Origin: Planctomycetota bacterium
GTDB taxonomy: Bacteria; Planctomycetota; Planctomycetia; Pirellulales; Pirellulaceae
Reading direction: 5' to 3'
Length of the DNA: 19,312 bases
Assembly (NCBI GenBank): GCA_026692885.1
Contig: JAPLNJ010000698.1
Span: 1-19,312, forward strand
Below are positions 16,401 through 19,312 of the stretch, piece after piece. The position numbers were made by a program, and so were the translations under genes. How positions within the stretch are numbered: the first letter of the stretch is position 1; each line of letters starts with the position of its first letter. The notes beneath the pieces were generated by a model. It saw only the letters and a list, made by a program, of their open reading frames with translations. It searched no databases and was not told the origin of the DNA.

Positions 16401-17265
16401 GCAGCGTGATCTCGCTGCCAATCGTCAGCGTTGTGCCGCTCTGGGTCAGCCACAGCGCGTTGCGCCAAGAGCTGTTGAACGCTACCGTCCCTACGCCTGT
16501 CAACGCCTGCGTCCCGCTAAAACCCAGCCACGCGAAGTCCCCCAACGTCGCCGTGCCGTTGAGCGCCAACCCGTCCACCACCGTCACGTGGCTCGACTGC
16601 GCCGTCAGGTCCAGGTTCCCGTTGACCGCCACCCCGTCGAGCGTCCCGCCCGACGCCGTGAACCGCACGCAGCTCGCGGGATCGTCGGTGGCGATCAGGG
16701 TGCCGCCGGTGATGGTACTAGCGCCAATTTCCACCAAGCCCCCGTCGGCTGTGATCATCCGCCCGGCGTTGGCCACCGTTGCGGCCGAGAATTGCAGCAT
16801 CCCGCCAAACGCGGTCATGATCCCGCTGTTCGTCACGGTTCCGGAAAGCGTCAAGGCGGCGGAAGGGTCGGTGACTTGGATGGTTCCGCTGTTGTCGAGC
16901 TGGCTCGTGATCGCGCTGGAACCGGTGGCGAAACGGAGCGTTTCGGAATTGGTTAACGAGGTCACGGTCGCGGCTTGATCGACTGTGATCACGGGGTCCG
17001 AGCCGGGAAGGTCGACGACCACGGCGTAGATTTCACTGCCGCTGTTGTTCGGGACGACACCGATGTCCCAGTTGGCCGGATCGGACCAGTTGCCGTCACC
17101 GCCAATCCAGTGGGCGGCGATGTCCGTCAGCATGCGCCGATCTTCAAGACGCTCGACGAGCAAGCGACGGAAACGTTGCGGTGGTCTCTGTAAGAACGCC
17201 GCGCGGCGGTTACGCGGACGATTGCCGACGTGCGAGCTCCGACGAGGCGAGAAACGTGTCGTCAT
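4429..17265 (-). CDS. Giant modular surface/secreted protein, 4278 aa: LEPR-XLL-like leader, beta-solenoid/malectin repeats, RHS/YD, SGNH hydrolase, dockerin
   Basis: The start ATG at 17265 has GGAGGT 5 nt upstream. Modules by residue: basic leader with LLVERLEDRRML (36-47) and no ordinary signal peptide; beta-solenoid of short N.GT/TATDSTVNLGG repeats (48-650); three 418-residue tandem units each containing a malectin-like domain (454-1655); PPC-like domains (about 1825-2160); IPT/TIG-like (about 2155-2245); a CARDB-like sandwich (about 2250-2355); an RHS N-terminal segment, ELGPLGRGWTENWQ (near 2505); many YD repeats (about 2590-3220); the RHS core ending in NPVNAIDPAGL (3221-3302); a Gly-rich tip (about 3303-3440); an unnamed beta module (about 3476-3645); FN3-like (about 3668-3757); SGNH hydrolase with GDS Ser3775, GQND Asn3857 and DGIH Asp3996/His3999; dockerin loops starting at D4074 and D4114; and a charged tail. 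The likely role is an anchored adhesin or carbohydrate-acting surface protein; the substrate is unknown. Confidence 0.95.
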   Translation of the reverse strand: MTTRFSPRRSSHVGNRPRNRRAAFLQRPPQRFRRLLVERLEDRRMLTDIAAHWIGGDGNWSDPANWDIGVVPNNSGSEIYAVVVDLPGSDPVITVDQAATVTSLTNSETLRFATGSSAITSQLDNSGTIQVTDPSAALTLSGTVTNSGIMTAFGGMLQFSAATVANAGRMITADGGLVEIGASTITGGTLIATDDPASCVRFTASGGTLDGVAVNGNLDLTAQSSHVTVVDGLALNGTATLGDFAWLGFSGTQALTGVGTVAFNSSWRNALWLTQSGTTLTIGSEITLRGGANYGSGISEIGGGWSNTTIINQGTIAGDAAGRRLQVNPEGTFINAGRLQASGGGSLWVGGLSGNLGTASVSDAGSSLSVSGTNWINDIARFAPNGTSLSFLGTWTNPSPITADGATVALGGAWTNSSAITATNSTLSLGDQSNLSTNAWSNAGTVSATDSTVNLGGLFAVASLGTINRTGGTVNLTGTLDNTGTTLALDATTGSWNLAGGKLKGGTLSEAGGTKLLFTASGGTLDGVTANSDLDLATNNNAKVQIINGLTLNATVRLGNAVGSTSGGLYFDGTQTLSGNGTVLFGKSMANFLDVSRAYPYLSDATLTIGPGITVRGSSGTLNGEFYSTVRSTIINQGTIAADDSGGDTGFAYDRGFSYSDTRATSTRIDTAGVTNAAPAEVYQTYRYSWSSYDDLSYTLSELTPGADYTVRLHFAEPLYTSPGKRRFHVNLNGTLVLSDFDIVAEAGAAYKAVVKEFDVTADSSGQVVVNLIPVTGAALVNGIEVLAGGSRVQSIDSGLLAGGTISIARTIFRNEGALWADNGGTLSLEGAWTNAAGGRITATDATLNLGGSSTNAWSNLGTITATDSTVNLGGLFKFVDLGTFQRSRSTVNLTGTLDNTGTTLALDETTGSWNLAGGTVKGGTYAATDEAGLVFTSNSGTLDGVTVDSDLDLATNHGARVRVVNGLMLNATVRLGNASGSTAGGLHFDGSQTLSGNGTILFGKTMANFLDVSGPDPYSSDATLTIGPGITVRGSSGRLYGEFSSTVGSTIINQGTIAADDSGGDTGFAGDRGFSFSDTGTTSTRIDTAGVTNAAPAEVYQTYRYSWNSYDDLSYTLSELTPGADYTVRLHFAEPLYTSPGERRFHVNLNGTLVLSDFDIVAEAGAAYKAVVKEFDVTADSEGQVLVNLTPVTGFGALVNGIEVLAEGSRVQSIDSGLLGGTITIAPNTFRNDGALRAENGGTLSLEGVWTNAAAGIITATGATLNLGGYSSNAWSNLGTITATDSTVNLGGLFKFVDLGTFQRSRSTVNLTGTLDNTGTTLALDATTGSWNVEGGTVKGGTYVASDGAGLVFTYNSGTLDGVTVNSDLDLATNSETYVYVVNGLTLNATARLGNAVGSTFGGLYFCGTQTLSGNGTVIFGKGDVGEFGDRNFLEAFGSGSDATLTIAPGITVRGSRGVLRRDFYSNDPFTIINQGTIQADDSGGLVGNFAYDMGFSPSYGWTGSTADVIDTSGVSDPAPQAVYQTWRSYPGFSYTLGSLTAGANYTVRLHFAEPSCSSAGERQFHVGINGTQVLTNFDIVAAAGGKDKAAVSEFTATADGSGQITVNFNSGAANNPLVNGIEVLSGGVAVQAINAGQLAGGTITIDPSTFTNQGSVSVNRMNAHDVTNQGTLAIISGGTINVGGTLRIDGLGAFFTDASASGAIAGSLLGTTTNADHFAPQGTMQFNGSGTASSPQLLEAMSQDLGGASAGFTRNFVYNSLALSNNTRVQLVDQSDNAAGAGAEAVYVDSLVVPTGTTLDLNGLHLYSRVAQVSGTIVGDTFTQIPDSGPITLGSATPGTIGVAGELDEWTFFGRAGRSVTVVVNPGGGGSPAPLPPYLGFAQLQLLDAADQVLATAEGNGDGQIVTLDDVVLPADGTYRLQIRASAAQSASTGNYLATVWEVTPHVAPITFNQPVTGRIETPYSVDHWTFSALAGQQIRFDLLNTSGAGIVFDLAGPNGWSGFSDLSGSSPLINLPSSGAYVLTAHGTGGGYDLAYACRLVETLQTDLTLGTTYQGTFVGSGQAQLFRVSVPNSMPLRVVLDDAAATNHNELYLKFGAPPTRGDYDYRFSAMAAPDQRVLVPMAASGTWYVLVYGDHVPTPSAYTLLATTADVFVETVTPDHLGDGADAILTVAGTGFDSTTTVSLVAADNSAYQANHIDLDSFTGMTATFTAGTVPPGLYSVRVARSDGTSSELTGAFQIVAGGTSHLTTNLVVPSALGRHATGTLYVEYTNDGQVAMPAPLLVLGSDDPDNSDRPILTLDQSRLSQGFWTSAMPEGFSNSVQFLADGATPGLLQPGESIRIPVYYAGLQTPWDFSDDRIEFRVGVLDASNNTPVDWASLKDGLRPDYIRSDAWDAVWANFTAAAGPTWGTYLAMLDANTSYLRRLDSAGSPMWLAVADALSLPAPSPGGGTSDLSVPLALAFRQADGLSPVRYLAQAVDAAVSAPGLPIVFGRAFAQPISRRFELGPLGRGWTENWQYSLGVGGDGTVTITDMTGTPRIFQPDSRPGRLYQGQPGDYGTLTAVSGGAFHLTESDGTLLAFRADGRLDYTQDTNGNRITCGYTGGLLTSLTHSSGPSLAIAYNPAGRIVSLTDPDGRQTIFTYDAANEHLLSVRDYDGKIISYSYSIGQGITREHALTQIAFPGGTHGYFTYDAQGRLASTYGDGDTGRFNFSYDAVGVVSAADALNHLTRFSFDNWGRIVKTQDALGRTVNFSFDNQGNLTQITDPAGRSYGYRYDAGNLVSATDALGNTTHFAYAGPFDHLSGVTDANGNLTRYAYDADGNLLSITYADGTRETWAYDTLGDPTGWTNRRGHPIRFAYNADGQVISKIYADDSRADYVYDSRGNLISTTHPTGTTAFTYDGNDYLTRIDYPGGQWLEFSYDGARRRAGSLDQLGHRLAHHYDVAGRLESITDETGTEIVRYAYDAAGRLVRKDLGNGVYTTYRYDVAGQLSHLVNFHADGSVLSRFDYVYDRRGRRTSMATLDGTWTYGYDDIGQLTHAVFVAMPGGSIPNQDLTYVYDALGNRIRTISNGVTVDYTTNAMNQYTRVGDTTYVFDADGNLLQEISSSGTTVYTYNDENRLIAVAKPSGNWQYTYDALGNRVASSENGVTTRYVIDPMGLGNVVGEYDAASSLIARYDYGYGLLTRQVPDDAPAYYTFDAIGSTSRLTNSSGAILNSYAYDPFGNSLAKFETSPNPFEFVGEFGVMNESSGLDFMRARFNGPSTGKFIQPDPLGIIGGLNSYSYSANNPVNAIDPAGLCYIDFGVSGGALLGVTAGVQVGTGGGWWYVGGGFMTPGFGGAVTGTRDNPTPGWSFQGQGAIGILGGLAGPAVSIGKPLGRVFDKHTQPTVQVGIGFGLGGSKATGIGGTWVYTGHIGRQPAKSAQSESFCGWSRKPPPKFTPPTTITTKGGGGGPTSGDPNAKTGPAGFGDLGYLTTDSVLSYRVEFENEPTATAPAQQVVITDQLDDDLDRKTFELTGIGFGDQVISVPAHSQHFAASVPMNYDGQDFVVQIEAGLNAVTGQVYAFFQTLDPLTGLPPGVLIGFLPPEDGTGRGKGYLTYVAFAKPALPTGTKIRNVALIFFDGQPAVATNQVDPHDPAKGTDVTKDCLNTIDAGLPTSQAGGVPPQTTSTSFTVSWSGSDDAGGSGIAGYDVYYREDDVDGLVDDQYQLWLPNTTATSAVFALGRAEHSYSFYTVATDNVGHREAAPVAADAQTQVVPPLFRLGVAGDSLSDEYAEASYTYAKNWVELLAQDVSVGAQGTWGAPRDAGFEYNWAQAGATSDTLLADGQHTGLAQQITAGLIDYGVLAIGQNDSGAWTQAYLGIYNGTWNAAQIDAYVGHVVGNIETALQTLTATGGKIVLSNVIDYGIAPLTRMFLPDPAKRELVTDVIRRVNGELLGLAQQYHVPLIDSFQATKDFLGTNQAPVATVTIGGVAFTNAAGTDPLNLFVDDGIHPHTVGQAVIANLVVEAIRLGYRQDVGTLSITEQEMLEQVGLGAQYTSNTLNLNYTQYIILPNDPFAWRNPRHWADVDDDGQITPADVLVLISDIDRLGIRSLRDPAQPPAPPFLDPSGDDQITPMDVLLTINDINANGIRAVSNAPPEGEGGRTLVSGNDLPPSGEIAGAEGEAAFLTTSRPWFVGPSGANATAIDSRLRFDSVRLVAEAGRLPMHNRLTTGKPSADATRVFLARRGERAAQADANADALFAGDAGFLELDDALADIAPVINAAWRARS
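4860..5055 (-). other. Dockerin-type paired calcium-loop module of the giant protein
   Basis: Two EF-hand-like loops lie in tandem: DVDDDGQITPADVLVLISDI from Asp4074 and DPSGDDQITPMDVLLTINDI from Asp4114, with the D.D.D/G..I...D spacing of type I dockerins. Planctomycetes carry many such modules near the C-terminus of large secreted proteins without known cellulosomes, so the partner is uncertain. The tail that follows (DALFAGDAGFLELDDALADI) resembles the acidic ends of other planctomycete dockerin proteins, as far as I recall. Confidence 0.8.
5215..5970 (-). other. SGNH/GDSL-type hydrolase domain within the giant protein
   Basis: The conserved blocks are complete and in order: LGVAGDSLSDEY (block I, nucleophile Ser3775), a candidate block II Gly in WAQAGATSD, IGQNDSG (block III, Asn3857), and FVDDGIHPH (block V, Asp3996 and His3999). 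SGNH enzymes hydrolyse ester bonds, for example acetyl groups on polysaccharides. Domain length (about 250 residues) fits the superfamily, so activity is plausible; the substrate cannot be read from sequence. Confidence 0.85.
6961..7500 (-). other. Low-GC RHS-core/tip cassette inside the giant gene
   Basis: A hand count gives 291 G+C in 540 bases (54%). Sampled 60-base lines outside it give 62% (6541-6600 and 6901-6960) and 70% (8701-8760). The segment codes the second half of the RHS core (FMRARFNGPSTGKFIQPDPL and on to DPAGL) and a Gly-rich tip of about 130 residues with YVGGGFMTPGFGGAVTG and two cysteines. In RHS proteins this is where variable C-terminal domains are exchanged. Unusually, the frame continues into conserved modules on the far side. 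Confidence 0.65.
12300..13398 (-). repeat. Tandem unit 3 (C), shortened and most diverged
   Basis: It starts with the same NLGGLFKFVDLGTFQRSRST segment as unit 2 and keeps the malectin-like domain (RSYPGFSYTLGSLTAGANYT through NPLVNGIEVL). The sequence diverges after about 12300, where a different beta region begins. Its malectin segment differs clearly from units 1 and 2, while its first third is close to unit 2, giving a mosaic pattern. Confidence 0.8.
13399..14652 (-). repeat. Tandem unit 2 (B), 1254 bp
   Basis: This unit is 418 codons long, measured between matching NLGGL codons at 13398 and 14652. It contains a beta-solenoid part followed by a malectin-like domain (residues about 1067-1212; DDLSYTLSELTPGADYTVRL, ALVNGIEVLAEG). 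It is nearly identical to unit 1 over long stretches: 13769-13939 matches 15023-15193 at 169 of 171 positions. Confidence 0.9.
14653..15906 (-). repeat. Tandem unit 1 (A), 1254 bp
   Basis: This is the first of three head-to-tail units in the giant gene and has the same length as unit 2 to the base. Its malectin-like domain (residues about 649-792) is almost the same as that of unit 2, down to VRLHFAEPLYTSPG. Malectin folds bind glucose-type sugars, which would suit surface attachment to polysaccharide. The beginning of the unit (AVASLGTINRTGGT) differs from units 2 and 3. Confidence 0.9.
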
Positions 17266-17270
17266 GGGAT

Positions 17271-17276
17271 ACCTCC
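17271..17276 (-). promoter_or_regulatory. Ribosome binding site GGAGGT of the giant gene
   Basis: On the minus strand GGAGGT lies 5 nt before ATG 17265. It is a strong, well-spaced site and fixes the start of the giant protein. Confidence 0.8.
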
Positions 17277-17630
17277 GAATGCAGGGTCAGGTTAGGGCCT
17301 CGTGGAGCAGCCGTGTCACTCCGCCAGGGTGGGTCGACGGTGGCCCTGGGAGGATGGCCTGCGGTGATTGTCGTGGTACGGTGGGCCGGCTGCAATGGGA
17401 CAGGGCGTGACCGGCTGTGACAGCTGTCTTTGCAGTCCCGCCGCTTCGACGTCGCGAATGTTGTCTGCGCTGTAGTAGCCACTGTCGGCCGTGTTGGGGA
17501 TCGGCAGCGGTTGGACCTGGCGTGTTCATGTTTGTGCAGGTCAAAACCAATTGATTTGATCCCGGTTCTATTCCGCGTTTGGGGCTGGGGACGGCTTCCC
17601 GGCGGAGGCCGGCGTTATCCACTACTCTTC
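17277..17630. other. Upstream region of the giant gene, no gene seen
   Basis: This 354-bp stretch should hold the promoter of the giant gene, but I cannot pick convincing -35/-10 boxes. The only local symmetry noted is GACAGCTGTC (17419-17428), a perfect 10-bp palindrome. Open frames on both strands here lack protein-like composition. Confidence 0.4.
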
Positions 17631-17903
17631 CGCCCCAAAGGGGCAAAACAAATCAGCCCAGCAGAGCGTCGCGGCGACAGCCGCAGAGCGACGCCCTGGG
17701 TACGGGTTCGATTCAGCACGGTAGCCCTGAAGGGGCGAAACAAATCGGTTCATCCCGCACGCATCGTTCGTCCGATGCGGCCAAGCCTTGTTTCGCCCCG
17801 TCAGGGCTGGTGTTCTCAATCCTCTCATAACCCAGGGCGGCGCTACGCGGCTACGCCGCTCCGCTCTGCCGCTGGGCTGATTTGTGGCTGCCCCGTTGGG
17901 GCG
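17631..17903. repeat. Large imperfect nested palindrome, 273 bp
   Basis: Arms pair from outside in: CGCCCCAAAGGGGC (from 17631) with GCCCCGTTGGGGCG (to 17903); ACAAATCAGCCCAGC (from 17648) with the complementary GCTGGGCTGATTTGT (to 17885); GACGCCCTGGGT (around 17690) with CCCAGGGCGGCGC; and AGCCCTGAAGGGGCGAAACA (from 17723) with TGTTTCGCCCCGTCAGGGCT (to 17808). The core is CGCATCG (17760-17766) with CGATGCG (17773-17779). The element lies upstream of the giant gene and downstream of the HNH stop. It looks like a dispersed non-coding repeat. Confidence 0.8.
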
Positions 17904-17927
17904 AAAACCTGTGGATCACCAGCAGGG

Positions 17928-17942
17928 GTGCCCCAGGGGCAC
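17928..17942. repeat. Short perfect hairpin GTGCCCC-A-GGGGCAC
   Basis: A 15-bp odd-centred palindrome lies between the large palindrome and the HNH stop codon. It may be part of a short repeat or a weak terminator for the HNH operon, which is read leftward. No T-tract is seen. The remaining bases to 18061 are A-rich and show no gene. Confidence 0.4.
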
Positions 17943-18061
17943 TCGGTCATCTTTGATTTTGTGATCACTCCGCGAAACCGGCCAAACTGGAACAGAATCA
18001 GGCCTTGGGGAAAACACCAATTCAATGCAAAATCAAACAAACGAACACGCCAAAGAGGGCC

Positions 18062-18490
18062 TCAATCAAGCGGCGGATGCCAGCCCACGGAAACCCACGC
18101 CCGACGGGAGACTACGAGCGAAGGGCGGTTGAGACGCAGCGCAGCCACGGTCGCTCGCCCGACGGCGGTCACGCCAAGCATCTGATCGGAGGCGTCGCTC
18201 CACCAAAAGTGTTCCGACCAAATCTGACGCCGCGGATCAAACAGCCTCGTGAGGTCGCCGGTCTGCGGGTCGCGGGCCAGAATGCGGTTCGCTTTGTGGG
18301 CATTGCACAGGGGGCATGCCAGCCACAGATTCTCTTCTTCAGTTCGCCCACCCAGCACTTCGGGAACGAGGTGGTCGATCTCCATCGGTGTGCCAACGAT
18401 CAACTCAGACGTCAGGCAGTAACCGCAACGACGCTGCGCCCGTTCGGACACCCGTACGCGAAGCCATCCAGGAACATGCGTGCGGCTCAT
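18062..18490 (-). CDS. HNH endonuclease, 142 aa
   Basis: The start is the ATG at 18490, which overlaps the stop of the upstream gene as ATGA. This argues against the in-frame ATG at 18517. The HNH fold is complete: zinc ribbon Cys22-x2-Cys25 (RRCGYC), the EIDHLVPEVLGG motif with Asp39-His40, Asn54 (EEENLWLAC), then Cys59-x2-Cys62 and His65 (CPLCNAHKANR). The region after it (RLFDPRRQIWSEHFWW, GRATVAAL, then NRPSLVVSRRAWVSVGWHPP) is the usual tail of a small HNH family common in cyanobacteria and planctomycetes, as I recall. HNH proteins cleave DNA with a single metal ion; the target is unknown. It is probably co-translated with the RHH protein. The last 58 coding bases recur at 4358-4415. Confidence 0.9.
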   Translation of the reverse strand: MSRTHVPGWLRVRVSERAQRRCGYCLTSELIVGTPMEIDHLVPEVLGGRTEEENLWLACPLCNAHKANRILARDPQTGDLTRLFDPRRQIWSEHFWWSDASDQMLGVTAVGRATVAALRLNRPSLVVSRRAWVSVGWHPPLD

Positions 18491-18894
18491 GAGACTAGCA
18501 ACCCAGAGACGTCGCAACCGCGTTCTTTCAGTAAGGCCGCCGCCTGGGCGCGTACCAGCATGAATCGCTCATAGAGCCGTAGCAATTCGTCGGCACGCCG
18601 GGTTTCGTGCTCGGACAGGCTGTCGCGTTGCCGCTTGTGGTTCAGGGCCTCCAACTCATCGGCCGCATCGGCAGGCAAGCGACTGCGCGCTGCCTGCCAC
18701 AACTGAGCATCATCTAAGGCCGAGAACGAGGCGACGATTTCCTCCAGATTCGCTGGCAGTTGTTCCCTCGTCACGGCGGTCGTCACCAAGTGAAGCAATT
18801 CCTCTTCTACGCTGCGTTGCGATTCGCGGGCAGACCGCTGCAGTTGATCGTACAGACTTGACGGTACCTGAACTGTGAGTGTCTCGGCGGACAT
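18487..18894 (-). CDS. Ribbon-helix-helix-type protein, 135 aa, partner of the HNH gene
   Basis: The N-terminus fits a ribbon-helix-helix DNA-binding fold: strand LTVQV (residues 6-10), helix SSLYDQLQRSARES (12-25), then RSVEEELLHLVTTAV (27-41). The remainder is helical and charged (DDAQLWQAARSRLPADAADE, LLRLYERFMLVRAQAAALLK), like a family often found directly before HNH genes, recalled from memory. It may repress its own operon or pair with the HNH protein, but that is inferred. The start is well supported by GGAGGA 6 nt upstream. Its stop overlaps the HNH start by ATGA. It has no signal peptide and should be cytoplasmic. Confidence 0.88.
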   Translation of the reverse strand: MSAETLTVQVPSSLYDQLQRSARESQRSVEEELLHLVTTAVTREQLPANLEEIVASFSALDDAQLWQAARSRLPADAADELEALNHKRQRDSLSEHETRRADELLRLYERFMLVRAQAAALLKERGCDVSGLLVS

Positions 18895-18900
18895 AGCATT

Positions 18901-18906
18901 TCCTCC
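18901..18906 (-). promoter_or_regulatory. Ribosome binding site GGAGGA of the RHH-HNH operon
   Basis: GGAGGA on the minus strand lies 6 nt before ATG 18894. An AT-rich TTAGAATAGAA stretch just upstream (about 18910-18920) could belong to a promoter, but the spacing to the nearest TTGATT is too short to call one. Confidence 0.75.
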
Positions 18907-18972
18907 GCGTTCTATTCTAACACAAGTCCACGAATCAAGACGACCCGTGGCAAGAGTGCTCTTCCCCGCTTT

Positions 18973-19109
18973 GCCTTGATCGTAACGTTGCGAAATGCTG
19001 TCATTGCTGACATGGTAGCCGAAGTCGTGAGACTTCGGTCCTGGCGGTTTCGGCCCGAAGTCTCACGACTTCGGCTACTGCTATGAAGTCGCAGTGTTAC
19101 GATCAAGGC
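18973..19109. repeat. Nested cruciform-forming element, 137 bp
   Basis: The outer arms GCCTTGATCGTAAC (18973-18986) and GTTACGATCAAGGC (19096-19109) are perfect. The inner arms at 19015-19038 and 19055-19078 are exact reverse complements over 24 bp. Each inner arm is also a hairpin itself: CCGAAGTC-GTGA-GACTTCGG and its partner. It lies upstream of the RHH-HNH operon and resembles dispersed intergenic repeats of planctomycetes. Confidence 0.8.
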
Positions 19110-19312
19110 CGCCAGCTTCCTTGCATTCTTCGCCCATTCCGGCTATGGTGCCGTTCATGTCGACCTGCTCGATTGGCCGATATGTGGCACGGGCTTGGCG
19201 TGCGCCCAGGCGAGCGGCCGGAAATAAAATAACCGTATGTCGGCCTTTCCAGGCCGATCAGGACGGTCTTGGAAGAACAACCTACAATCGGGACGGTCTT
19301 GGAAGACCAAAC
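19110..19312. repeat. Non-coding right edge with a hairpin and short direct repeats
   Basis: No gene is supported. A hairpin CGGCCT-TTCC-AGGCCG lies at 19241-19256. GGACGGTCTTGGAAGA occurs twice, at 19261-19276 and 19291-19306, with a 30-bp period. The second copy extends into GGTCTTGGAAGACC, which can fold on itself. GGACGG is also the arm core of the palindrome at 4248-4352, so this may be the truncated start of a related element. Confidence 0.5.

Noticed and set aside
17287..17646. A 119-codon minus-strand frame upstream of the giant gene
   Set aside because: Its composition is random-like (Thr/Pro/Arg/His), it has no RBS or motif, and it ends in the leader region of the giant gene.
17430..18185. 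A 251-codon plus-strand frame
   Set aside because: It runs through the 273-bp palindrome and antisense to the HNH 3' end. It is the translation of repeat DNA.
18907..18945. Sigma-70-like promoter for the RHH-HNH operon
   Set aside because: TTGATT and TAGAAT are only about 13 nt apart, which is too short for a standard promoter.
19146..19312. Possible gene start on the plus strand at the right edge (MVPFMSTCSIGRY...)
   Set aside because: There is no RBS, the composition is Arg/Ala-rich, and it runs through the hairpin and direct repeats.

Overview
The window looks like chromosomal DNA from a high-GC planctomycete (Pirellulales/Gemmatales type). The strongest evidence is a 4278-residue giant protein. 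It opens with a basic leader carrying a LEPR-XLL-like motif (LLVERLEDRRML), runs through malectin-like, PPC-like, IPT/TIG-like and YD/RHS modules, and ends with an SGNH hydrolase, two dockerin-type calcium loops and a charged tail. This assembly is typical of planctomycete secreted or surface proteins. No rRNA, tRNA, CRISPR array, transposase or phage gene is visible.

Layout, left to right. A small protein of unknown function (87-347, minus) lies at the left edge. Next come a 19-bp inverted repeat (383-460) and an unrecognised protein (627-1457, possibly from 1544, minus). A nested repeat element (1641-1780) sits in the gap to a divergently transcribed, secreted, six-hairpin-glycosidase-like protein (1809-4091, plus, GTG start). 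The convergent gap 4092-4428 holds a coding-like remnant resembling a FIVAR helical module, an elaborate nested palindrome (4248-4352) and a 58-bp relic of the 3' end of an HNH gene. The giant gene fills 4429-17265 on the minus strand. Its 5' gap (17266-18061) contains a 273-bp imperfect palindrome. Upstream of that is a two-gene minus-strand operon with an ATGA overlap, coding a ribbon-helix-helix protein (18487-18894) and an HNH endonuclease (18062-18490). The right edge (18907-19312) is non-coding and carries another cruciform element and short direct repeats.

The glycosidase-like protein and the giant adhesin-like protein are both predicted to leave the cytoplasm, and both have carbohydrate-related modules, so a role in handling polysaccharide is plausible but inferred. 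The RHH/HNH pair is a recurrent small cassette that looks independent of its neighbours.

The points most worth a second look are these: a low-GC cassette exactly at the RHS core and tip of the giant protein, with coding sequence continuing for about 850 residues beyond it; three tandem 418-codon repeats with near-identical DNA; a relic of the HNH gene end beside the giant gene; and the presence of a different nested palindromic element in almost every intergenic gap.
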